Below, piece by piece: positions 57,421 to 64,000 of a DNA stretch of 64,000 nucleotides. Under the pieces are notes generated by a model. The model did not search any database and was not told the origin of the DNA. It saw only the letters and a program-made list of their open reading frames with translations. The position numbers were made by a program, and so were the translations under genes. Origin of the DNA: Streptosporangiaceae bacterium (GTDB lineage Bacteria > Actinomycetota > Actinomycetes > Streptosporangiales > Streptosporangiaceae); the NCBI GenBank assembly GCA_019239975.1, contig JAFAZE010000035.1:1-64000 (forward strand), given 5' to 3'. How positions within the stretch are numbered: position 1 is the first letter of the stretch; the number at the start of each line of letters is the position of its first letter.

Positions 57421-58173
57421 ATGGAGAGCACGATGGTAAGTGAGCTAGACGGTGATGTTCCAGGAAACCTCATCGAACTGCAGAATGCGATCCTTACCAC
57501 GGAGAGCGTCGAGCAGTTCCTGAAGGAGATGGCCGGGCTGGCGGCCCGCCTGGTCGCCGACGGGCTGGCCTGCGGCATGACGCTGCAGCCGAACGGGCGC
57601 TCGGTGACCGTGGCGTGCAGCGACCCGCTGGCGGCGTGCGCTGACGAGGCGCAGTACCAGATGGATGACGGCCCGTGCATGCACGCGATGCGTGGCGGCC
57701 ATATGGTGCGCATCGACAACACCGCCGACATGAGGCGCTGGCCCGAGTTCGAGAAGAAGGCGGCCTCGCTCGGGATCCGGTCGTGCCTGGCCTTCCCGCT
57801 GAGTGCGAATGGCAAGTCAATCGGCGCGCTGAATTTTTATGCGCGTGCCGCCGCCGCTTTCGGGATGACGGAAACGCGGCGCGCAGAGAACTTCGCGAAG
57901 AATGCATCGGGCGCGCTGGCACTCGCCTTGCGGCTGGCCTCCTACGCCGCACTGAATACGCAATTGCGTTCTTCGCTGACCTCCCGGACGATCATCGATC
58001 AGGCGATCGGGATCATCATGGCGAGGGAGCGCTGCACCCAGGCGCACGCGTTCGAGACCCTGCGCAACGCCTCCCAGAACGGCAACGTCAAGCTGCGCGA
58101 CCTTGCCGCGTCGATAGTGACCAGCGTGAGTGGCGAGGAGCCGCAGCCAGCGTCCCCCTTCGAGGAGGACTAG
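57421..58173 (+). CDS. GAF and ANTAR domain protein
   Basis: 250 aa from ATG 57421. GAF sensor (residues about 18-155, 'DDGPCMHAMRGGHMVRI' and 'SCLAFPLSANGKSIGALNFY') followed by an ANTAR RNA-binding domain (about 170-228, 'IDQAIGIIMARERCTQAHAF'). ANTAR proteins bind paired hairpins in leader RNAs to prevent termination. The ligand of the GAF domain is unknown. First gene of a partner-switching-type cluster. Confidence 0.92.
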   Translation: MESTMVSELDGDVPGNLIELQNAILTTESVEQFLKEMAGLAARLVADGLACGMTLQPNGRSVTVACSDPLAACADEAQYQMDDGPCMHAMRGGHMVRIDNTADMRRWPEFEKKAASLGIRSCLAFPLSANGKSIGALNFYARAAAAFGMTETRRAENFAKNASGALALALRLASYAALNTQLRSSLTSRTIIDQAIGIIMARERCTQAHAFETLRNASQNGNVKLRDLAASIVTSVSGEEPQPASPFEED

Positions 58174-58259
58174 CGCGGACGGCGGGCAGGAACAGCTAGC
58201 GAGCGGAGCGAGCGGCGACGGCGAGCGACCGCGGGCCGGCGCCGGGGAAGGAGGCGGCT

Positions 58260-58688
58260 GTGACGCGCAACGGTACGAGCCAGGGCAGGACACCCGTGGC
58301 TGCTCCGGCATGGAACAGGGACCGCTATGAGGTGACGTTCGGCTTCGAGGATCTCCCCGGAATTCGCCACCTCGCGCGGGCCTACGGCAGCACGGCCGGG
58401 CTCGGCGCCACCCGGCTCGCCGACTTCGTGCTGGCCGTCAGCGAGTGCGGGGCCAACGCGCTGTGCCACGGCGAGGAGCGCGCCATCCTGCGCCTCTGGG
58501 TCGCGTCCGGGCACGTGTACTGCGAGGTTCAGGGCGGGACGTGGATGTTCCGCCACCGGCCGGTCGTCATCCCGCCGGATGACGTGGAAAGCCTGCGGCT
58601 GTGGGTGCTACAGCGGGTCTGCGACGACATCGCCGTCTCCATTGGTTCGGACGGCACCACCGTGCTGTTCTCCATGGCGGTACGGTGA
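58260..58688 (+). CDS. Degenerate RsbW-like ATPase-fold protein
   Basis: 142 aa from GTG 58260 with 'aaggagg' upstream. HATPase_c_2-like fold. The N-box 'SECGANALCHG' is retained, but the G1 region reads 'CEVQGGTWMFRH' without the usual D-x-G, and the G2 region has Arg in place of Gly ('LRLWVLQRVCDD'). ATP binding is therefore doubtful; it may be a pure binding partner. The last 81 bp overlap the convergent STAS gene. Confidence 0.75.
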   Translation: MTRNGTSQGRTPVAAPAWNRDRYEVTFGFEDLPGIRHLARAYGSTAGLGATRLADFVLAVSECGANALCHGEERAILRLWVASGHVYCEVQGGTWMFRHRPVVIPPDDVESLRLWVLQRVCDDIAVSIGSDGTTVLFSMAVR

Positions 58689-59126
58689 GGCATCGCTCCC
58701 GTTCGCCGGTGAAGCCAAAGGCGACGGCGCAGGCGCGGATTTGCTCTCGCCCGGCTCCAGCCCGGGCGTAGCCGCGGCTTCCGCGTCCAGCCCGGCCATG
58801 GCCGCGGCTACCGTCGGATAGCGGTTGATGAAGTGGCCGACGCCGATGAGCGTAAGCACCCGCTCGACGGCCGGCGACGTGATCACGAGCCGCACGTCGG
58901 CGCTGCTCGCGGTCGCTCGCTTGTACGCGCGGACCAATGCGCTCACGCCGGCCGAATCGCAGAACGTGGTCGTCGACATATCGGCTATCAGTGCCGACGC
59001 GCCCTGGTTCAGGAGCGAGAGCATGTCCTCGCGGAGGGCGTCGGCGTTGGTCACATCTATCTCAGGAGGCAGCGTCAGCACCGCAGTCTGGCCGATCCAC
59101 AGCACGGGGTAGCGTTCCGGAGACAC
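58608..59126 (-). CDS. STAS-domain anti-sigma factor antagonist
   Basis: 172 aa. STAS domain (about 10-112) with the phosphorylation-loop motif 'TTFCDSAGVSALVRAYKRA', the serine following Asp being the expected kinase target. A ~55-residue low-complexity tail follows, whose coding DNA overlaps the 3' end of the facing ATPase-fold gene. Together with the neighbouring RsbW-like proteins it suggests a partner-switching module; the sigma factor involved is not identifiable. Confidence 0.9.
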   Translation of the reverse strand: MSPERYPVLWIGQTAVLTLPPEIDVTNADALREDMLSLLNQGASALIADMSTTTFCDSAGVSALVRAYKRATASSADVRLVITSPAVERVLTLIGVGHFINRYPTVAAAMAGLDAEAAATPGLEPGESKSAPAPSPLASPANGSDASPYRHGEQHGGAVRTNGDGDVVADPL

Positions 59127-59331
59127 GCAGCGTCACCACCTTTCCAGGCGTGGAAAGAAAAATGCAGGCCACGTCTCCGGACCCCATGACGAGCACCCCC
59201 CGGGCGCCGCCGCACGACGTATTATGCCGGCCCGGGTGTCACGGCACAAGCGAGCACGAGCGAAACAACGAGCGAAAGGACACGCGGAAGGACGAACAGG
59301 AGCGGCAGAACGCTGATGGGCGGCGGGCCGG

Positions 59332-60255
59332 TCACTCGCCGCGGCACCGCATGTGGATACGCGTCGTGGTCCCCGCGGGGCCCGTTCGCGTCTCGACGAG
59401 GTCACAGAGCTGGTTGACGAGCCACAGGCCGTGGCCGCTGGGGGCGTCCGGCGGGCGGCGGCGGCGGCCCGCCAGGGGGTCGGTGATATGCCCGGCGTCC
59501 TCCACCTGGCAGATGAGCTCGCCGCCGGGGCACCAGGCGCGGATCACGCCGCCGCCATGATCGAGCGCGTTGCCGGCTATCTCGCTTACCGCGATCACCA
59601 GGTCACTGACCCGCCCGGAATCCAGCCCGGCCGCCCGCGCGTGCCGGGCGGCGAATTCGCGGACACCCGAGATATCAGCACCGAAAGCCAGCGGTTCGGC
59701 ATCAGCGGCGGCGGGCGGCAGCGGTTCGTCGCAGCCGGGCGGGAGCCGTCCCGGTCCGAGGTAGGCGGCGCTGGGACAGAGCGGACTGCCTCCCTTGCTG
59801 AGGAGCGGATGCGTGTACTCGGCGTTGCGTATCACGCCGTCGCCAAGGCCGGCCGCGTCGTAGAGGCACAGAATCGTCATGTTCTGGTCGCGGAAGGCCA
59901 GGTTGACCAGCGCCTCGTGCCTGGCCACCTCGCGCAGTTCCGCCGCCGACCGGGCGGGCCAGGCCGGCTCCCACAGGCAGTAGACCCCTGTGCCCGCGTG
60001 GTCGTCGGCGAACGCTTGCGCGGCGGGAATGATCCGCGCGGGGTTGCCGCCGAGGTCGGTCATGTCGTCCGCGCGGAGCCTGGGCGTCAGGCGAACCGCC
60101 TCGCCCGTCAGCCGCCCGGTCATGGCGGGCACCGCGACATGCAGCGGCGCGGCCACCCCCTCCGAAAATCGCAATACTGCATCCACCGCGCTGAGGTACT
60201 CGCCCTGTCCGCGGTACAGCAGCGCGGCGTGGCTGAATCCGCCGCCCTCGGTCAT
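59332..60255 (-). CDS. MEDS-domain sensor with HATPase domain
   Basis: 307 aa from ATG 60255. N-terminal MEDS domain (about 5-165, 'FSHAALLYRGQGEYLSAV'), thought to bind small organic ligands. The C-terminal HATPase_c_2 domain has an intact N-box ('SEIAGNALDHGGG'), G1 'VEDAGHI' and 'SGHGLWLVNQLCDL'. It looks like an anti-sigma kinase with a built-in sensor, and it is the intact counterpart of the degenerate protein at 58260. Confidence 0.88.
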   Translation of the reverse strand: MTEGGGFSHAALLYRGQGEYLSAVDAVLRFSEGVAAPLHVAVPAMTGRLTGEAVRLTPRLRADDMTDLGGNPARIIPAAQAFADDHAGTGVYCLWEPAWPARSAAELREVARHEALVNLAFRDQNMTILCLYDAAGLGDGVIRNAEYTHPLLSKGGSPLCPSAAYLGPGRLPPGCDEPLPPAAADAEPLAFGADISGVREFAARHARAAGLDSGRVSDLVIAVSEIAGNALDHGGGVIRAWCPGGELICQVEDAGHITDPLAGRRRRPPDAPSGHGLWLVNQLCDLVETRTGPAGTTTRIHMRCRGE

Positions 60256-60496
60256 CACGTAGTGCGCGTCGATGGCGCTGCACTTCCCCGTATGCCCGGG
60301 ATCATGCTGATGCTTTTGAGAAGCTGTCCGGACGCCCCCCGAAAAACTGCCGGAAACGCCCAGTAGGACAGGAAATGCAGCTGTGCGCGTGGCCACGGGA
60401 GACGCGTGGCCACGGTAGATCGGTGATGCGCACGGGCGAGGCCGGCGGGCGGGCTACCGGCGGGCGGGCTGTTCGCCCCGCAGCAAACCGCACGGG

Positions 60497-61210
60497 CTAT
60501 TCGCCCAGGCAGTAAACCGCGTAGGCGCGGTGCAGCACCGGAAGCGCCACGTTGCGGACCGGCGCGCCGCCCGGCGTCTTGCCGCACTCGCTGCCGGCGT
60601 GGGCGTGTCCGTGGACGAGCAGGTCCGCCTCCGCGTTGTCGGCAGCCTCGGCGAGGAAGTAGCTGCCGAGGAACGGGTAGATCTCGCACGGCTCGCCCTC
60701 GAGCGTGTCGGCGACCGGCGCGTAATGGGTGAGCGCGACCCGGTAGTCGGCGTCCAGGCCGCACAGCGCCTCGCCCATCGCCGTGGCGAGGCGGCGTGAA
60801 TGCCGGACAAAAGCCTTCATCTCCGGCTCGCCGAACTCGCTTCCGCCGCGCCCGGGGAAGCCGCCTCCGAAACCCTTGCTCCCGGCCACCCCGAGCCGGC
60901 CGCCCGGCAGGCTGAGCACGATGCCCGAGCCCTCGAGCACGGTCATGCCCGCGTCCCGCAGCACCGCGGTGATCTCCTCCTCCATGTCGCACTGGTAGTC
61001 ATGGTTGCCGAGCACCGCGACCACCGGCACGCCGAGATCGCGGAACTCGGTGGCGACCACCTCGATCTCGTCCATGGTGCCGTGCTGGGTCAGGTCGCCG
61101 GCCAGCAGGAGCACGTCCGCGTGCTCACCGATCCCGGACAGGTGCGGCCGGATGCGCCCTCGCACGTCGGGACCGAGATGGACATCACCGACCGCGGCGA
61201 CCCGGATCAT
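60497..61210 (-). CDS. Metallophosphoesterase family protein
   Basis: 237 aa calcineurin-like phosphoesterase. Metal-binding motifs are complete: 'GDVHLG' (D-x-H), 'LAGDLTQHG' (GD), 'LGNHDY' (GNHD), and the late 'LTHYAP' and 'HGHAHAG' histidines. It hydrolyses a phosphodiester or phosphomonoester not predictable from sequence. Its ATG overlaps the stop of the BON gene (ATGA). Confidence 0.92.
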   Translation of the reverse strand: MIRVAAVGDVHLGPDVRGRIRPHLSGIGEHADVLLLAGDLTQHGTMDEIEVVATEFRDLGVPVVAVLGNHDYQCDMEEEITAVLRDAGMTVLEGSGIVLSLPGGRLGVAGSKGFGGGFPGRGGSEFGEPEMKAFVRHSRRLATAMGEALCGLDADYRVALTHYAPVADTLEGEPCEIYPFLGSYFLAEAADNAEADLLVHGHAHAGSECGKTPGGAPVRNVALPVLHRAYAVYCLGE

Positions 61211-61518
61211 AGATGTTCCTCCTGCGGCTCCGGCGGCAGCACCTCGGTCACCGAGACCTCGTTGCGCGCGGCCAGGCCCGGCACCGCGTCCCTGGCCACC
61301 TCCCCGATGAGCTGGCGGCGCTCCTCGCCGGCGACCTGGCCGCGCAGGATGACCACGCCGTCGGCCACCTCGGCGCGGACGCCCAGCTCATGGGTGCGCG
61401 GATCCCGCGCAAGCGCGCGCTCGACCTGCGCCGCGATGTAGTCAGGAGGCTGATCCTCCAGCGGCTGGCCGGCCGCCGGCTGGGCACCGGTGTGCTTGCC
61501 CGGTTCCCTACTGGTCAT
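61207..61518 (-). CDS. BON domain protein
   Basis: 103 aa. The core 'VERALARDPRTHELGVRAEVADGVVILRGQV' is the BON fold. Canonical periplasmic BON proteins have signal peptides, but none is visible here, so a cytoplasmic role is likely. It lies between the nucleotidyltransferase (11-bp overlap) and the phosphoesterase (4-bp overlap), forming a tight three-gene operon. Confidence 0.85.
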   Translation of the reverse strand: MTSREPGKHTGAQPAAGQPLEDQPPDYIAAQVERALARDPRTHELGVRAEVADGVVILRGQVAGEERRQLIGEVARDAVPGLAARNEVSVTEVLPPEPQEEHL

Positions 61519-62149
61519 CGCCGTCCTCCGGCCCGGTCATCCGGCCGTCCTCCGGCCCGACTATCCGCAGCCGCCTGAGCAGCACGAGAAACGCGTGCGC
61601 GAAGGCAGAATCGTCGGTGGCCGCGCGGACCTCGTCCCAGTCGACCTGTTCCCGGAGCGGGCGCACGCAGGTCAGCGTGCCGGCGAAATCAGCGTGATGC
61701 TCGGAGAACGAGCCCAGCCAGGAGATAACCAGGTCAGTCGCGCTGAGCACCGGCATCGGAACGGCCGCGACGTCGAGTTCCTCGGCGCGGTCGAGAAGTT
61801 CGGTAGCTACCGGCGTGCCGGCCAGCCGGAAGATCAGATCGATCATCCGGTCGCCGGAGTCGAACGCCTTGATCAGCCATCCCTCCGGCGGGTGCTCAAC
61901 CCGCATGCCGCTGGCCTCGAACGCCCTGGCAACCGCCTCGGCGTCCGCCTCCAGAATGACGAAATCCACGTCGTGGATCGGGGGCGCGGCGCCCCGGGCG
62001 TACGCGGCGGCGCCGCCGGCGAGGGCGAACGGCAGGCCGGACTTCCGCAGCACGGTGGCCGCCTCTTTCAACGTCTCCAGCAGCGGAAACGGCATGCCCG
62101 GCGCCTCGCTCACTCCCGCCCCCTCGCTCACGCTGGTCCCATCGCCCAC
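61508..62149 (-). CDS. Nucleotidyltransferase-fold protein (AbiEii/MNT-like)
   Basis: 213 aa. 'FALAGGAAAYARG' followed by 'HDVDFVI' gives the GG...D-x-D core of minimal nucleotidyltransferases, and a third acid may be in 'DLIFRL'. The AbiEii toxin family and tRNA-modifying MNT toxins share this pattern, but no antitoxin gene is adjacent. Operonic BON and phosphoesterase genes argue for a housekeeping role. Activity unproven. Confidence 0.75.
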   Translation of the reverse strand: MGDGTSVSEGAGVSEAPGMPFPLLETLKEAATVLRKSGLPFALAGGAAAYARGAAPPIHDVDFVILEADAEAVARAFEASGMRVEHPPEGWLIKAFDSGDRMIDLIFRLAGTPVATELLDRAEELDVAAVPMPVLSATDLVISWLGSFSEHHADFAGTLTCVRPLREQVDWDEVRAATDDSAFAHAFLVLLRRLRIVGPEDGRMTGPEDGDDQ

Positions 62150-62310
62150 GTTCGCTCCTCACCCGCCGCCCGGAGCACCGCCCACTGGGTCATGGCCGGT
62201 CGGCTACCCGTGGCACCTCCGCTAAACATGACGGTGGCCACGTTTCCGCTTGCGTGTGAGGGTAGTGACCTGTCGCGGTCAATGAAGCGTTCCTAACGGA
62301 GGAGGAACTG

Positions 62311-62916
62311 GTGGCGAGCATTACCGCGGTCCCGGACGCCGAGGCGGCCCCGGACACGGAAACGGCTGAGCAGTTCACCGACCAGGCGATGCCGTACGTC
62401 GGGCAGCTTTACGGCGCGGCGCTGCGGATGACCGGGAACCCGGCAGACGCGGAAGACCTCGTGCAGGAGACCTACGCCAAGGCCTACGCGGGTTTCCACG
62501 GCTTCGAGCAGGGAACCAACCTGCGCGCGTGGCTGTACCGGATTCAGGCCAACGCCTACTTCACCGCCTACCGTTCCCGGCGCCGGCGCCCGCAGGAGGT
62601 ATCGGTGGATTCGGTCGAGTCCGCCGCGTACGGCCACGCGGCCGAGCGGTCCGCGGAGGACATGGCGCTCGAGCGGCTTCCCGACAAGGTGGTCAGGCAC
62701 GCGCTCAGGGAACTGCCCGACCACATGCGCGTCGCCGTCTACCTGGCCGACGCCGAGGGCTTCAGGTACGCCGAGATCGCCGAGATCATGCGGGTGCCGA
62801 TAGGCACCGTCATGTCCAGGCTGCACCGCGGAAGGGCGCGGCTTCGCGAGCTGCTCGAGGATCACGCGAGGGACCTCGGCCTGGCCGGCGGCGTGGACAG
62901 CCGTTCCGCCGCGTAG
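62311..62916 (+). CDS. ECF sigma factor of the SigR/SigH group
   Basis: 201 aa from GTG 62311 (aggagga 6 nt upstream). Region 2 '[37 protein letters not shown]' (split here by eye) and region 4 '[19 protein letters not shown]', '[13 protein letters not shown]' match the thiol-oxidative-stress SigR/SigH group. The cognate RsrA-type anti-sigma gene that normally follows is absent; the next gene is a HhH-GPD protein. A promoter fitting this group precedes arc in the same window. Confidence 0.9.
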   Translation: MASITAVPDAEAAPDTETAEQFTDQAMPYVGQLYGAALRMTGNPADAEDLVQETYAKAYAGFHGFEQGTNLRAWLYRIQANAYFTAYRSRRRRPQEVSVDSVESAAYGHAAERSAEDMALERLPDKVVRHALRELPDHMRVAVYLADAEGFRYAEIAEIMRVPIGTVMSRLHRGRARLRELLEDHARDLGLAGGVDSRSAA

Positions 62917-62992
62917 CCGGGCGCCAGCTCATCCGGGACCGCACCTGACGGGCCCGTGGATTAGCAGCGCGCCGGGCGGGTAGCGCGGCGTT

Positions 62993-63649
62993 ATGTCTGA
63001 CAAGCCGGAACGCATCATCAAGGAGCTGCTGGAGCGGTTCGGCCACAGCTACGCCGAGGAGGCGGGCATCCGGCTCGCCGACCGGCCGGGGCCGCTGTAC
63101 CAGCTGCTGGTTCTCGCCACCTTGCTGAGCGCCCGCATCTCCGCGGACATCGCGGTGCCGGCGGCCCGCGAGCTCTTCGCGGCCGGCTGCAAAACGGCGG
63201 CGGCCATGACCGAGTCGGGCTGGCAGGACAGGGTTGACGCGCTGGGCCGGGCGCACTACCGGCGGTACGACGAGCGCACGGCGACGATGCTCGGCGACGG
63301 AGCCGAGCTTCTTCTCCGTAAGTGGCGGGGCGACCTGCGCAAGCTGCGCGACGAGGCCGGCGGGGATACCGGCCGCGTCAGCTCATTGCTCACCGAGTTC
63401 CCGGGCGTCGGGCCGGCCGGCGCGAGCATCTTCCTGCGCGAGGTGCAGGAGGTGTGGCCCACGGTGGCGCCGTACGTGGACCCGCGGATGATCGAGGGCG
63501 CCCGCCGGATCGGGCTCCCCGATCGCCGTGAACAGCTCGCGGAGGTCCTGGCCGAGTCCGGCCGCCCCGCCGTGCTGGCGGCCGCGCTGGTCCGCGTCTC
63601 CCTGAGCCACCGCGCCGCCGGCGAGATAACCGCCGTCGCGGGCGCGTAG
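62993..63649 (+). CDS. HhH-GPD (endonuclease III-like) protein
   Basis: 218 aa. Endonuclease III fold: hairpin 'FPGVGPAGASIFL' and catalytic-type aspartate in 'APYVDPRMIEGARRIG'. The lysine that makes bifunctional glycosylases (normally just after the hairpin GVG) is missing, and there is no C-terminal four-Cys iron-sulphur motif. It is therefore a reduced family member, possibly a mono-functional glycosylase or a DNA-binding relic. Confidence 0.8.
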   Translation: MSDKPERIIKELLERFGHSYAEEAGIRLADRPGPLYQLLVLATLLSARISADIAVPAARELFAAGCKTAAAMTESGWQDRVDALGRAHYRRYDERTATMLGDGAELLLRKWRGDLRKLRDEAGGDTGRVSSLLTEFPGVGPAGASIFLREVQEVWPTVAPYVDPRMIEGARRIGLPDRREQLAEVLAESGRPAVLAAALVRVSLSHRAAGEITAVAGA

Positions 63650-63720
63650 CCGTCGCGGGCGCGTAGCGGCATCCCGCCGAAAATCATGCTGGGGCCGAAG
63701 ACCACACTCGGCCGGGGCGC

Positions 63721-63930
63721 TCACGCGTCGTTCGCCTGGGCTCGCCGTTCCGCCCCGCTTTCCCGTGTGTCGCCGCCGCTGTCGCCCGTCACGCGACCGA
63801 CACCGCTGCCGTCCTCGCCGGAACTCGGCGGGGCGGAGGAGACGTTCGCGGGGTCGTAGGAAACGTCAGCTTCCGGCTTGCGGCCTCCCACTCCGATTGC
63901 CGCGAGAATCCTGTCCATCCACCGGGCCAT
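63721..63930 (-). CDS. Small hypothetical protein
   Basis: 69 aa. An amphipathic N-terminus 'MARWMDRILAAIGVGG' is followed by a disordered Ser/Gly/Asp/Glu-rich tail. ATG 63930; 'gcgggga' lies upstream on the minus strand. It is the only frame with a sensible start here, but there is no recognisable domain, so it remains tentative. Confidence 0.45.
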   Translation of the reverse strand: MARWMDRILAAIGVGGRKPEADVSYDPANVSSAPPSSGEDGSGVGRVTGDSGGDTRESGAERRAQANDA

Positions 63931-64000
63931 GGTGACCGGCTACCCGCTCCCCGCGGGTCAAAACAGAGCGGCCGCGACCGGCTTCCCCGCCCTCTGCGGC

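Noticed and set aside
61508..62149. Possible AbiEii toxin partner of the AbiEi-like gene at 190.
   Set aside because: The two are 60 kb apart, in unrelated contexts, and the nucleotidyltransferase is in a tight operon with BON and phosphoesterase genes.

Overview
The window is high-GC (about 70 %) chromosomal DNA from a mycelial-type actinomycete. The evidence is a complete 20S proteasome-Pup locus (arc, dop, pup, prcB, prcA), a homodimeric-type AceE, MSMEG_4193/DUF3090/SCO1664-family neighbours, DUF5999, DUF3052 and DUF1707 proteins, many GTG starts, and several RsbW-like ATPases with STAS and GAF-ANTAR partners. Gene order resembles Streptomyces and Streptosporangiales-type genomes; I cannot name the genus. 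There is no phage, IS transposase, CRISPR array, rRNA or tRNA gene that I can see.

Layout. 0-6 kb: an AbiEi-like/DUF559 nuclease gene bracketed by inverted copies of a 55-bp palindromic repeat, an FHA protein, a conserved three-gene set (phosphatase, DUF3090, SCO1664), and a convergent esterase-PAC2 pair. 6-18.7 kb: cobalamin-dependent metH, a HAD phosphatase, and a complete oligopeptide ABC importer. 18.8-21.5 kb: a DrrAB-like ABC exporter under a PadR regulator whose two operators are visible. 22-31 kb: a RecB-like nuclease, an M50 protease, TrmI and the proteasome operon. 31-36.7 kb: the type II fatty-acid operon fabD-fabH-acpP-fabF-accD on the minus strand. 36.8-43.7 kb: a large LuxR-type regulator, then a copper-linked island (UPF0718 permease, CsoR, CopZ, a CopA remnant, DedA, a BASS transporter). 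43.7-50 kb: an operon of tiny proteins with an RsbW-like ATPase, a 1-kb repeat-rich gap, a PucR regulator, an amidohydrolase and a YbhN-type membrane protein. 50-57 kb: aceE, DUF3052, peroxiredoxin, a zinc-ribbon protein, another 1-kb repeat island, a CBS protein and a stand-alone LigD polymerase domain. 57-64 kb: a partner-switching cluster (GAF-ANTAR, two ATPase-fold proteins, STAS), a phosphoesterase, a BON protein, a nucleotidyltransferase, a SigR-like ECF sigma factor and a HhH-GPD protein.

How it fits together. The proteasome operon is preceded by a sequence of SigR-promoter type (GGGAAC-N18-GTT), and a SigR-type sigma factor is encoded 37 kb away with no adjacent anti-sigma gene. Copper control is the most striking feature. 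CsoR-like operators (TACCC-N5-GGGTA) precede the permease, and seven degenerate copies sit as a 44-46-bp tandem array in front of csoR. The fatty-acid operon starts with a FabD fused to a biotinyl-carrier-like barrel without the usual lysine, and its start codon is preceded by a 10-bp perfect dyad containing the ribosome-binding site.

An unusual general property is the number of tandem repeats. Most large gaps hold unrelated minisatellites (18-88-bp units), and many genes have low-complexity ends encoded by short tandem repeats. No dramatic new multi-gene system is obvious. The best leads are the CsoR-operator array, the repeat-bracketed nuclease gene, the FabD fusion, and the small-protein operon behind a 28-bp palindrome.
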